From positions 1-26,859 of the forward strand of contig JAWZXG010000081.1 in assembly GCA_037178625.1 (NCBI GenBank): a stretch of DNA of 26,859 nucleotides, given 5' to 3'. Origin of the DNA: Skeletonema tropicum (lineage: Eukaryota; Bacillariophyta; Thalassiosirophyceae; Thalassiosirales; Thalassiosiraceae). Each line of letters starts with the position of its first letter. The first letter of the stretch is position 1. Below, piece by piece: positions 1-8,731 of the stretch. The translations under genes were made by a program, and so were the position numbers. Below the pieces are notes generated by a model. That model was given only the letters and a program-made list of their open reading frames with translations. It searched no databases and was not told the DNA's origin.

Positions 1-651
1 GATTTGGATTTCACTGGCATTAAGGTGGTCGCTTTTTTTTTGGATATTAGGTGTACAATACCGATTGTCATGTTATCGCCGTTCGCCGTTCGTCAAGAAG
101 TGTCTTTTGCGAGGCCCTCGCCGAGCTGTGTTTATTATTTTGATAGTACCATGGTACGATCAATCAGCTTCAAAGTAGCTAGTAGCTTTCAATGGTTGTC
201 ATATCGTGTTTTGATTCAAAAATTTCGACCTCGCTGTGAAGTTCTGCATGCAACGCCGTGTGGATTTCGAGCTGCTGGTCACTTTCTAGACCCGTTTTTT
301 TTAACCCGAGACGATCTGTGAAAAGTCATCCAATCAAACTCATTACACGCCTAAATCGATAGACCTCGATGAGAGCTTTCCAAATGCCCACTGATCTCTT
401 GATTGGACCGCTAGGAGACAAGATATCAAAAGATTACGGCCTCATGGTGCATCTCGATCTATGCTCTTGATTTGATGGCTTTTTTGATGCGACACAGCAA
501 TTCAGATGCCCATCTCTCTCAAAAGTTCCGCCAACACTCTCAACGCTCAGAAAGCTCTCTGCTCTTCGCTTAGCTTGACATCTCTCATTTTGTCATGCTG
601 CAATGTTGTACATAAATAATATGATAGGAGCATGAGTAGAGATGAGTAGAG
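1..651 (+). other. Spacer before the gene, unit 1
   Basis: This is the part of the spacer from the unit boundary to the start codon: the second half of the imperfect repeat, the gccgttc tandem, and the uORF/start block near 600-660. It carries scattered insertions. No independent gene is seen. Confidence 0.8.
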
Positions 652-1793
652 ATGAGTAACACCGCAGAAGAGACCGAAGCGAAAAAACTCAGCAGCGGCA
701 GCTCGCAGCTGCTTGCCGTACAACCAATAAGCGCAGCGCCGCAAATTATTCAAGCGACACCAATCAGCGAATCAGAGCAGCGAGAAAGGAGCTTGTTTTG
801 ACTATTTAATATCGCGCAAGAAACTACACAGCAAATACACATAACACGCCTCCATCGCCATGTGCAAGAATCCTCGTGATCGTGATGAGCGAATGAAAGA
901 ATGAAATATCATCGACTGGCCAACGGGCCAATGCAGCAGCTGGCTCTCAATATTTTGGATCACTTTCAATTCCACTCTCTTCAGGATGATAGCGATATGC
1001 GACAATGATGACACAAATTCAAATCAGGTGGCCCACGTCGACATTTGCTGCAGCGTCGGCATCATCTTCTTCGTCAGCAGCAGCATCATCATCTTCCTGG
1101 TTGAAGACATTTCAAAACGAATCTAAATCTGCTGAAAGTAATCCTCAATTGAATTCCGACACTTCCGCCGCTGCCCACCCCCCGCCGCCGCAATAGATCA
1201 ATCATCGTCCTCCTCATCATGGATGAATAAAGCGTGGCAAACTGTCGACTCGGCAACTGATTGGATATCATCGACTTCTTTTTTTTTTTTTTTTTTTTCA
1301 AGTTACCGTCGAATAATAATAATTCGACTACTGATACAACCAAACAACAGCCACAGCAGCAAACAACAGCTCATCATCATGGTCACTGTCCTCCACTGTA
1401 TCCAACGCCATATCCTCCATCAGGATAAACAGTCACTTTCACTTGCCCAATCCATTCAAGGACGATAAGGAATCCATCAATGACAGGTATCACAATAATC
1501 CATGGACAATTCTGCGCTCAACAACCACAACAATCAAAAGTAATAATGCCAAACAATAGCAATAATTTGCTACTTCTACCAAAGATTGCCTCTAGGTTCG
1601 AATGGGCCACGAAGCGACGTAACCCTACCAAGCCGTGATTGGACGAGTCGATAATACGGATTATTATTTGTTATCGGGTCCAGTGAGTAGTTATGGGGGT
1701 TGAGCATGATGTGGCTTCCTACTTGGTTTCGATCGAGTGTTATCGGTGGTTGTGCATATTCCATATTATGAGAGCAAGAGAAGGAACGATTAA
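652..1793 (+). pseudogene. 361-aa orphan gene, heavily interrupted (unit 1)
   Basis: The start ATG (652) and stop TAA (1791) are both recognisable, but the span is 1,142 nt instead of 1,086. The excess is small insertions: extra A after gcgaaa near 684, extra bases near 898-905 and 925, a C-rich expansion near 1175-1190, and a T20 run at 1279-1298. Only short fragments stay in frame, for example the Ser/Ala-rich piece around 1041-1110. The breaks are insertions with almost no substitutions, so they probably come from sequencing and the real copy may be intact. Confidence 0.8.
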
Positions 1794-3386
1794 GGATGGA
1801 TGAAGCAGGAGCGATCATTATATATTTTATATGACAATCAACTGAATAACTTGAGGAATGATGTACAATGTATGTGTATGTGAAGAGAGACTGGAGAACG
1901 AAAGAGAGAGAGGTATGATAATAGAAGACGTCCCGTTGGTACTTGGACTATTACTAGATGATACTACTTGACCTCTTTCTCTCCAAATAAACCTCTTCCT
2001 TCGTATCTTCCGCTGTAGTGGTTGTATCAATGCGATGAGTATTGATTTCGAATCCTCTCATTGCGCTGTATCGATGAAGTCGAGAAAATCTTTTGTCAAT
2101 GTTTTTGATCGAATCCTTGTTTCAAGCGCTATCGGTTATACCATCATTGCTATAATTCTATAATCACAGCTCGCTCGTCCATAAACTGGCCTTGACTCCG
2201 CTCGGCAATGACAGTTGTTGCATTCCACAGCAGCGACAACACGAACAATACTGATGGTGGACGACGACGACGACATGATCGTCGAGTGGATGGTACTACA
2301 AGCCGAGCGGAGTCGAATATACAATGACAAGCAGTATCGTCGGCAACATGCAACATCAGCTACTCCACACCGCCTAACACGAGCGACGCAGTATCGTCGG
2401 CAACATCTCAACCGCATCAGAGAAGAAGGAGTTGGGAGTAGCTGATGATGATGAGGTTGGGAGTGGATGGTGTTGCTTGTGGTTGCCTCCTGTGGTATGT
2501 TGTAATCATCGTCGGCAATGATGCTGTTGGTGGATGAAGCCGAACGGAGTCGACGCCAGTTGATGTTGAATAGTAAGATGGACGGTAAGGTACATTACAC
2601 GTGCCAACCTAGCATTGAGATTGAGGACGCTGCATTAAATAGAAGTGTCTTCAGCGAAGCGTGCGAGGGCCCCTGCCCGAGCTGTGATTATTGTGGATCT
2701 TGCCCTCCGTACCGTTTATTAACACCCTCGCCCATAACTATTGTCATGGATTTGGATTTCACTGGCATTAAGGTGGTCGCTTTTTTTGGATATTAGGTGT
2801 ACAATACCGATTGTCATGTTATCGCCGTTCGCCGTTCGTCAAGAAGTGTCTTTTGCGAGGCCCTCGGCCGAGCTGTGTTTATTATTTTGATAGTAACCAT
2901 GGTACGAATCAAATCAGCTTCAAAGTAGCTAGTAGCTTTCCAATGGTTGTCATATCGTGTTTTGATTCAAATTTCGACCTCGGCTGTGAAGTTCTGCATG
3001 CAACGCCGGATTTCGAGCTGCTGGTCACTTTCTAGACCCGTTTTTAACCGAGACGATCTGTGAAAAGTCATCCAATCAAACTCATTACACGCCTAATCGA
3101 TAGACCTCGATGAGAGCTTTCCAAAATGCCACTGATCGTCTTGATTGGACCGCTAGGAGACAAGATATCAAAAGATACGGCTCATGGTGCATCTCGATCT
3201 ACTGCTCTTGATTTGATGGCTTTTTGATGCGACACAGCAATTCAGATGCCCATCTCTCTCAAAAAGTTCCGCCAACACTCTCAACGCTCAGCTCTCTAGC
3301 TCTTCGCTTAGCTTGACATCTCTCATGTCATTGCTGCAATGTTGTACATAATAATATGATAGGAGCATGAGTAGAGATGAGTAGAG
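1794..3386 (+). other. Spacer between unit 1 and unit 2 genes
   Basis: It holds AATAAA at 1986, the inverted repeat and atcgtcggcaa repeats in about 2200-2530, the doubtful Cys-rich frame at 2518-2796 and the uORF chain at 3325-3394. There are small insertions before about 2170 and consensus after that. Confidence 0.8.
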
Positions 3387-3394
3387 ATGAGTAA
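3325..3394 (+). promoter_or_regulatory. Chain of five overlapping short uORFs before the main ATG
   Basis: Five ATG-initiated mini-ORFs follow one another, each overlapping the next: 3325-3351 (MSLLQCCT), 3339-3359 (MLYIII), 3356-3370 (MIGA), 3367-3384 (MSRDE) and 3377-3394 (MSRDE). The last one overlaps the main start codon at 3387 in another frame. The final two come from a 10-bp direct repeat, atgagtagag. If transcripts start upstream of 3325, scanning ribosomes would meet five AUGs before the real one. Either translation is restrained or the transcript starts very close to 3387. The arrangement recurs in the clean units. Confidence 0.5.
3343..3360 (+). promoter_or_regulatory. AT-rich TATA-like stretch upstream of the gene
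   Basis: tacataataatatgat lies about 30-45 bp before the start codon and is more AT-rich than its surroundings. It could be a TATA-like element giving a very short leader, which would also bypass most of the uORFs. This rests only on composition and position. Confidence 0.2.
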
Positions 3395-3395
3395 C
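3367..3395 (+). repeat. 10-bp direct repeat atgagtagag across the start codon
   Basis: atgagtagag occurs twice (3367-3376, 3377-3386), followed by the partial copy atgagtaac that contains the real start. Unit 9 has one more repeat and has lost the ATG, so the block may be prone to slippage. Confidence 0.7.
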
Positions 3396-4472
3396 ACCGC
3401 AGAAGAGACCGAAGCGAAACTCAGCAGCGGCAGCTCAGCAGCTGCTGCCGTACAACCAATAAGCGCAGCGCCGTCAAATTATTCAAGCGACACCAATCAG
3501 AATCAGAGCAGCGAGAAAGGAGGCTTGTTTGACTATTTAATATCGCGCAAGAAACTACACAGCAATAACAATAACACGCCTCCATCGCCATGTGACAAGA
3601 ATCCTCGTGATCGTGATGAGCGAATGAAATATCATCGACTGGCCAATGCAGCAGCTGGCTCTCAATATTTTGGATCACTTTCAATTCCACTCTTTCAGGA
3701 TGATAGCGATAGCGACAATGATGACACAAATTCAAATCAGGTGGCCACGTCGACATTTGCTGCAGCGTCGGCATCATCTTCTTCGTCAGCAGCAGCATCA
3801 TCATCTTCCTGGTTGAAGACATTTCAAACGAAATCTAAATCTGCTGAAAGTAATCCTCAATTGAATTCCGACACTTCCGCCGCTGCCGCCGCCGCAATAG
3901 ATCAATCATCGTCCTCCTCATCATGGATGAATAAAGCGTGGCAAACTGTCGACTCGGCAACTGATTGGATATCATCGACTTCTTTCAAGTTACCGTCGAA
4001 TAATAATAATTCGACTACTGATACAACCAACAACAGCCACAGCAGCAACAACAGCTCATCATCATGGTCACTGTCCTCCACTGTATCCAACGCCATATCC
4101 TCCATCAGGATAAACAGTCACTTTCACTTGCCCAATCCATTCAAGGACGATAAGGAATCCATCAATGACAGGTATCACAATATCCATGACAATTCTGCGC
4201 TCAACAACCACAACAATCAAAGTAATAATGCCAACAATAGCAATAATTTGCTACTTCTACCAAAGATTGCCTCTAGGTTCGAATGGGCCACGAAGCGACG
4301 TAACCCCTACCAAGCCGTGATTGGACGAGTCGATACGGATTATTATTTGTTATCGGGTCCAGTGAGTAGTTTATGGGGGTTGAGCATGATGTGGCTTCCT
4401 ACTTGGTTTCGATCGAGTGTTATCGGTGGTGGTGCATATTCATATTATGAGAGCAAGAGAAGGAACGATTAA
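3387..4472 (+). CDS. Orphan Ser/Asn/Ala-rich 361-aa protein (unit 2, reference copy)
   Basis: I do not recognise this protein and assign no function. Residues 1-115 are polar and acidic with mixed charge (SDSDNDD near 107-113). Residues 116-290 are low complexity with Ser, Ala and Asn runs. Three Ser runs each end in Trp (W142, W180, W227), and the first two are followed by related sequences, LKTFQTKSKSAES and MNKAWQTVDSATD, which suggests an internal duplication. Residues 291-361 are more complex: a basic aromatic stretch (RFEWATKRRNPY, 297-308), a hydrophobic segment at 319-341 rich in Trp, Leu and Met, a GGG turn and the basic end SKRRND. The hydrophobic segment could be one membrane or membrane-associated helix; there is no N-terminal signal peptide. 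The start is fixed by an in-frame TGA at 3378-3380, so no longer unspliced N-terminus exists. An AATAAA follows 188 nt after the TAA. A GTGAGT at 4362-4367 could act as a splice donor. That this is a real gene rests on its length and composition only: the copies are too alike to show selection. Confidence 0.75.
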   Translation: MSNTAEETEAKLSSGSSAAAAVQPISAAPSNYSSDTNQNQSSEKGGLFDYLISRKKLHSNNNNTPPSPCDKNPRDRDERMKYHRLANAAAGSQYFGSLSIPLFQDDSDSDNDDTNSNQVATSTFAAASASSSSSAAASSSSWLKTFQTKSKSAESNPQLNSDTSAAAAAAIDQSSSSSSWMNKAWQTVDSATDWISSTSFKLPSNNNNSTTDTTNNSHSSNNSSSSWSLSSTVSNAISSIRINSHFHLPNPFKDDKESINDRYHNIHDNSALNNHNNQSNNANNSNNLLLLPKIASRFEWATKRRNPYQAVIGRVDTDYYLLSGPVSSLWGLSMMWLPTWFRSSVIGGGAYSYYESKRRND

Positions 4473-4547
4473 GGATGGATGAAGCAGGAGCGATCATTAT
4501 TATTTTATATGACAATCAACTGAATAACTTGAGGAATGATGTACAAT

Positions 4548-4588
4548 GTATGTGTATGTGAAGAGAGAGAGAACGAAAGAGAGAGAGG
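4548..4588 (+). repeat. TG-rich then GA-rich simple-sequence tract in the 3' UTR
   Basis: Alternating gtatgtgtatgtg is followed by purine-only agagagaga blocks, broken once by a c. The low complexity is typical of eukaryotic UTR sequence. In unit 1 the tract is altered. Confidence 0.6.
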
Positions 4589-4659
4589 TATGATAATAGA
4601 AGACGTCCCGTTGGTACTTGACTATTACTAGATGATACTACTTGACCTCTTTCTCTCCA

Positions 4660-4665
4660 AATAAA
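4660..4665 (+). terminator. Canonical AATAAA polyadenylation signal
   Basis: AATAAA lies 188 nt after the gene's stop codon and is kept in all ten units: 1986, 4660, 7332, 10005, 12680, 15353, 18030, 20708, 23393 and 26098. It is the best candidate for 3' end formation and supports a eukaryotic nuclear-type gene. A chance hexamer cannot be excluded. Confidence 0.4.
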
Positions 4666-4866
4666 CCTCTTCCTTCGTATCTTCCGCTGTAGTGGTTGTA
4701 TCAATGCGATGAGTATTGATTTCGAATCCTCTCATTGCGCTGTATCGATTGAAGTCGAGAAAATCTTTTGTCAATGTTGATCGAATCCTTGTTTCAAGCG
4801 CTATCGGTTATACCATCATTGCTATAATTCTATAATCACAGCTCGTCTCGTCCATAAACTGGCCTT

Positions 4867-4987
4867 GACTCCGCTCGGCAATGACAGTTGTTGCATTCCA
4901 CAGCAGCGACAACACGAACAATACTGATGGTGGACGACGACGACGACATGATCGTCGAGTGGATGGTACTACAAGCCGAGCGGAGTC
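4867..4987. repeat. 13-bp perfect inverted repeat with 95-nt loop
   Basis: gactccgctcggc at 4867-4879 is the exact reverse complement of gccgagcggagtc at 4975-4987. The loop holds a smaller hairpin, cgacga / tcgtcg at 4941-4946 and 4952-4957, with loop catga. A third related arm, gccgaacggagtc at 5212-5224, has one mismatch and could compete for the left arm. It may be an RNA fold, a protein-binding site or part of an origin. Confidence 0.6.
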
Positions 4988-5008
4988 GAATATACAATGA
5001 CAAGCAGT

Positions 5009-5191
5009 ATCGTCGGCAACATGCAACATCAGCTACTCCACACCGCCTAACACGAGCGACGCAGTATCGTCGGCAACATCTCAACCGCATCAGAGAAGAA
5101 GGAGTTGGGAGTAGCTGATGATGATGAGGTTGGGAGTGGATGGTGTTGCTTGTGGTTGCCTCCTGTGGTATGTTGTAATCATCGTCGGCAA
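5009..5191 (+). repeat. Three direct repeats of atcgtcggcaa (iteron-like)
   Basis: The 11-mer occurs at 5009-5019, 5066-5076 and 5181-5191, spaced 57 and 115 bp, roughly one and two times 57. The first two sit in a longer 19-bp identity, gcagtatcgtcggcaacat (5004-5022 and 5061-5079). A cggcaatga-type core also occurs near 4876. Repeated short motifs beside an inverted repeat are seen at plasmid origins, but no initiator gene is present, so an origin role is speculation. Confidence 0.5.
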
Positions 5192-5469
5192 TGATGCTGT
5201 TGGTGGATGAAGCCGAACGGAGTCGACGCCAGTTGATGTTGAATAGTAAGATGGACGGTAAGGTACATTACACGTGCCAACCTAGCATTGAGATTGAGGA
5301 CGCTGCATTAAATAGAAGTGTCTTCAGCGAAGCGTGCGAGGGCCCCTGCCCGAGCTGTGATTATTGTGGATCTTGCCCTCCGTACCGTTTATTAACACCC
5401 TCGCCCATAACTATTGTCATGGATTTGGATTTCACTGGCATTAAGGTGGTCGCTTTTTTTGGATATTAG
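5191..5469 (+). CDS. Possible small Cys-rich ORF, 92 codons (doubtful)
   Basis: This is an open frame in the spacer with Cys29 and a cluster C49-x3-C53-x2-C56-x2-C59-x2-C62, which could bind metal if translated. I recognise no family. It is uninterrupted in units 1-6 when read across the unit junction (2518-2796, 5191-5469, 7863-8141, 10538-10816, 13211-13489, 15884-16162). It is broken in units 7 to 9, and in unit 10 it runs off the window end near 26633-26859. The clean copies are the same sequence, so their openness adds no evidence of selection. It has no poly(A) signal close by. It may be a chance ORF or an exon. Confidence 0.2.
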   Translation: MMLLVDEAERSRRQLMLNSKMDGKVHYTCQPSIEIEDAALNRSVFSEACEGPCPSCDYCGSCPPYRLLTPSPITIVMDLDFTGIKVVAFFGY

Positions 5470-5556
5470 GTGTACAATACCGATTGTCATGTTATCGCCG
5501 TTCGCCGTTCGTCAAGAAGTGTCTTTTGCGAGGCCCTCGGCCGAGCTGTGTTTATT
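5314..5556 (+). repeat. Imperfect direct repeat pair, about 45-50 bp each
   Basis: 5314-5365 and 5515-5556 share agaagtgtctt, then gcgag, a GGCCC-rich core and gagctgtg followed by a ttatt-type end, with small gaps. The second copy contains the 10-bp palindrome ctcggccgag at 5536-5545. They look like an old duplication inside the unit that straddles the unit boundary chosen here. Confidence 0.5.
5497..5511 (+). repeat. 7-bp tandem repeat gccgttc x2
   Basis: gccgttcgccgttcg occurs in each clean unit. Unit 10 (near 24240-24265) has three copies instead of two. It is a short tandem repeat able to slip in replication or in sequencing. Confidence 0.6.
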
Positions 5557-6058
5557 ATTTTGATAGTAACCATGGTACGAATCAAATCAGCTTCAAAGTA
5601 GCTAGTAGCTTTCCAATGGTTGTCATATCGTGTTTTGATTCAAATTTCGACCTCGGCTGTGAAGTTCTGCATGCAACGCCGGATTTCGAGCTGCTGGTCA
5701 CTTTCTAGACCCGTTTTTAACCGAGACGATCTGTGAAAAGTCATCCAATCAAACTCATTACACGCCTAATCGATAGACCTCGATGAGAGCTTTCCAAAAT
5801 GCCACTGATCGTCTTGATTGGACCGCTAGGAGACAAGATATCAAAGATACGGCTCATGGTGCATCTCGATCTACTGCTCTTGATTTGATGGCTTTTTGAT
5901 GCGACACAGCAATTCAGATGCCCATCTCTCTCAAAAAGTTCCGCCAACACTCTCAACGCTCAGCTCTCTAGCTCTTCGCTTAGCTTGACATCTCTCATGT
6001 CATTGCTGCAATGTTGTACATAATAATATGATAGGAGCATGAGTAGAGATGAGTAGAG

Positions 6059-7144
6059 ATGAGTAACACCGCAGAAGAGACCGAAGCGAAACTCAGCAGC
6101 GGCAGCTCAGCAGCTGCTGCCGTACAACCAATAAGCGCAGCGCCGTCAAATTATTCAAGCGACACCAATCAGAATCAGAGCAGCGAGAAAGGAGGCTTGT
6201 TTGACTATTTAATATCGCGCAAGAAACTACACAGCAATAACAATAACACGCCTCCATCGCCATGTGACAAGAATCCTCGTGATCGTGATGAGCGAATGAA
6301 ATATCATCGACTGGCCAATGCAGCAGCTGGCTCTCAATATTTTGGATCACTTTCAATTCCACTCTTTCAGGATGATAGCGATAGCGACAATGATGACACA
6401 AATTCAAATCAGGTGGCCACGTCGACATTTGCTGCAGCGTCGGCATCATCTTCTTCGTCAGCAGCAGCATCATCATCTTCCTGGTTGAAGACATTTCAAA
6501 CGAAATCTAAATCTGCTGAAAGTAATCCTCAATTGAATTCCGACACTTCCGCCGCTGCCGCCGCCGCAATAGATCAATCATCGTCCTCCTCATCATGGAT
6601 GAATAAAGCGTGGCAAACTGTCGACTCGGCAACTGATTGGATATCATCGACTTCTTTCAAGTTACCGTCGAATAATAATAATTCGACTACTGATACAACC
6701 AACAACAGCCACAGCAGCAACAACAGCTCATCATCATGGTCACTGTCCTCCACTGTATCCAACGCCATATCCTCCATCAGGATAAACAGTCACTTTCACT
6801 TGCCCAATCCATTCAAGGACGATAAGGAATCCATCAATGACAGGTATCACAATATCCATGACAATTCTGCGCTCAACAACCACAACAATCAAAGTAATAA
6901 TGCCAACAATAGCAATAATTTGCTACTTCTACCAAAGATTGCCTCTAGGTTCGAATGGGCCACGAAGCGACGTAACCCCTACCAAGCCGTGATTGGACGA
7001 GTCGATACGGATTATTATTTGTTATCGGGTCCAGTGAGTAGTTTATGGGGGTTGAGCATGATGTGGCTTCCTACTTGGTTTCGATCGAGTGTTATCGGTG
7101 GTGGTGCATATTCATATTATGAGAGCAAGAGAAGGAACGATTAA
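6059..7144 (+). CDS. 361-aa Ser/Asn-rich orphan protein, intact (unit 3)
   Basis: The translation is identical to the copy at 3387-4472. It is bounded by the same in-frame TGA upstream and ends in the same TAA, with AATAAA at 7332-7337. The only change in this unit is outside the gene. Confidence 0.75.
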   Translation: MSNTAEETEAKLSSGSSAAAAVQPISAAPSNYSSDTNQNQSSEKGGLFDYLISRKKLHSNNNNTPPSPCDKNPRDRDERMKYHRLANAAAGSQYFGSLSIPLFQDDSDSDNDDTNSNQVATSTFAAASASSSSSAAASSSSWLKTFQTKSKSAESNPQLNSDTSAAAAAAIDQSSSSSSWMNKAWQTVDSATDWISSTSFKLPSNNNNSTTDTTNNSHSSNNSSSSWSLSSTVSNAISSIRINSHFHLPNPFKDDKESINDRYHNIHDNSALNNHNNQSNNANNSNNLLLLPKIASRFEWATKRRNPYQAVIGRVDTDYYLLSGPVSSLWGLSMMWLPTWFRSSVIGGGAYSYYESKRRND

Positions 7145-8731
7145 GGATGGATGAAGCAGGAGCGATCATTATTATTTTATATGACAATCAACTGAATAAC
7201 TTGAGGAATGATGTACAATGTATGTGTATGTGAAGAGAGAGAGAACGAAAGAGAGAGAGGTATGATAATAGAAGACGTCCCGTTGGTACTTGACTATTAC
7301 TAGATGATACTACTTGACCTCTTTCTCTCCAAATAAACCTCTTCCTTCGTATCTTCCGCTGTAGTGGTTGTATCAATGCGATGAGTATTGATTTCGAATC
7401 CTCTCATTGCGCTGTATCGATTGAAGTCGAGAAAATCTTTTGTCAATGTTGATCGAATCCTTGTTTCAAGCGCTATCGGTTATACCATCATTGCTATAAT
7501 TCTATAATCACAGCTCGTCTCGTCCATAAACTGGCCTTGACTCCGCTCGGCAATGACAGTTGTTGCATTCCACAGCAGCGACAACACGAACAATACTGAT
7601 GGTGGACGACGACGACGACATGATCGTCGAGTGGATGGTACTACAAGCCGAGCGGAGTCGAATATACAATGACAAGCAGTATCGTCGGCAACATGCAACA
7701 TCAGCTACTCCACACCGCCTAACACGAGCGACGCAGTATCGTCGGCAACATCTCAACCGCATCAGAGAAGAAGGAGTTGGGAGTAGCTGATGATGATGAG
7801 GTTGGGAGTGGATGGTGTTGCTTGTGGTTGCCTCCTGTGGTATGTTGTAATCATCGTCGGCAATGATGCTGTTGGTGGATGAAGCCGAACGGAGTCGACG
7901 CCAGTTGATGTTGAATAGTAAGATGGACGGTAAGGTACATTACACGTGCCAACCTAGCATTGAGATTGAGGACGCTGCATTAAATAGAAGTGTCTTCAGC
8001 GAAGCGTGCGAGGGCCCCTGCCCGAGCTGTGATTATTGTGGATCTTGCCCTCCGTACCGTTTATTAACACCCTCGCCCATAACTATTGTCATGGATTTGG
8101 ATTTCACTGGCATTAAGGTGGTCGCTTTTTTTGGATATTAGGTGTACAATACCGATTGTCATGTTATCGCCGTTCGCCGTTCGTCAAGAAGTGTCTTTTG
8201 CGAGGCCCTCGGCCGAGCTGTGTTTATTATTTTGATAGTAACCATGGTACGAATCAAATCAGCTTCAAAGTAGCTAGTAGCTTTCCAATGGTTGTCATAT
8301 CGTGTTTTGATTCAAATTTCGACCTCGGCTGTGAAGTTCTGCATGCAACGCCGGATTTCGAGCTGCTGGTCACTTTCTAGACCCGTTTTTAACCGAGACG
8401 ATCTGTGAAAAGTCATCCAATCAAACTCATTACACGCCTAATCGATAGACCTCGATGAGAGCTTTCCAAAATGCCACTGATCGTCTTGATTGGACCGCTA
8501 GGAGACAAGATATCAAAAGATACGGCTCATGGTGCATCTCGATCTACTGCTCTTGATTTGATGGCTTTTTGATGCGACACAGCAATTCAGATGCCCATCT
8601 CTCTCAAAAAGTTCCGCCAACACTCTCAACGCTCAGCTCTCTAGCTCTTCGCTTAGCTTGACATCTCTCATGTCATTGCTGCAATGTTGTACATAATAAT
8701 ATGATAGGAGCATGAGTAGAGATGAGTAGAG
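7145..8731 (+). other. Spacer between unit 3 and unit 4 genes
   Basis: Consensus spacer of 1,587 bp carrying the same elements, with AATAAA at 7332 and the Cys-rich frame at 7863-8141. Confidence 0.8.

Larger units (their letters stand above)
1..2748 (+). repeat. Unit 1, 2,748 bp, error-rich up to about 2170
   Basis: This is the longest unit, 75 bp over consensus. Nearly all the excess is small insertions scattered through 1-2170, including a T20 run at 1279-1298 where other units have three T. From about 2170 to 2748 it follows the consensus. The density of insertions suggests raw long-read sequence that was not corrected. Confidence 0.95.
2749..5421 (+). repeat. Unit 2, 2,673 bp, consensus copy
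   Basis: This is the reference unit for the positions given in this annotation. It holds an intact gene at 3387-4472 and a complete spacer. No difference from unit 5 was noticed by eye. Confidence 0.97.
4473..6058 (+). other. Spacer between unit 2 and unit 3 genes (reference spacer)
   Basis: This 1,586-bp spacer is described piece by piece in other entries: GA tract, AATAAA, inverted repeat, iteron-like repeats, Cys-rich frame, imperfect direct repeat, 7-bp tandem and uORF chain. No tRNA-like, rRNA-like or transposon-end sequence was recognised, and the reverse strand shows only short Cys/Arg- or Ser-rich frames without support. Confidence 0.8.
5422..8093 (+). repeat. Unit 3, 2,672 bp
   Basis: Consensus except for one A missing from the A4 run near 5844 in the spacer (tcaaagat instead of tcaaaagat). 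Its gene is intact. Confidence 0.97.

Noticed and set aside
3421..3822. 133-codon reverse-strand frame inside the gene, repeated in most units
   Set aside because: It lies antisense to the Ser/Asn/Ala-rich gene and arises from the simple codon content; its composition is not protein-like and it has no features of its own.
4836..5090. Reverse-strand 84-codon frame ending in RDEL, resembling an ER retention signal
   Set aside because: There is no signal peptide and the composition is dominated by Cys, Arg and Ser from triplet-like repeats in the spacer. The RDEL end is most likely chance.
4888..5118. 76-codon forward frame with a DDDDD run, in the spacer
   Set aside because: The Asp run comes from a gac/gat triplet tract, and the frame ends in four consecutive TGA codons. 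It is in the same frame as the Cys-rich ORF downstream, but a fifth in-frame stop (TAA) lies between them, so one continuous gene is not possible without splicing.
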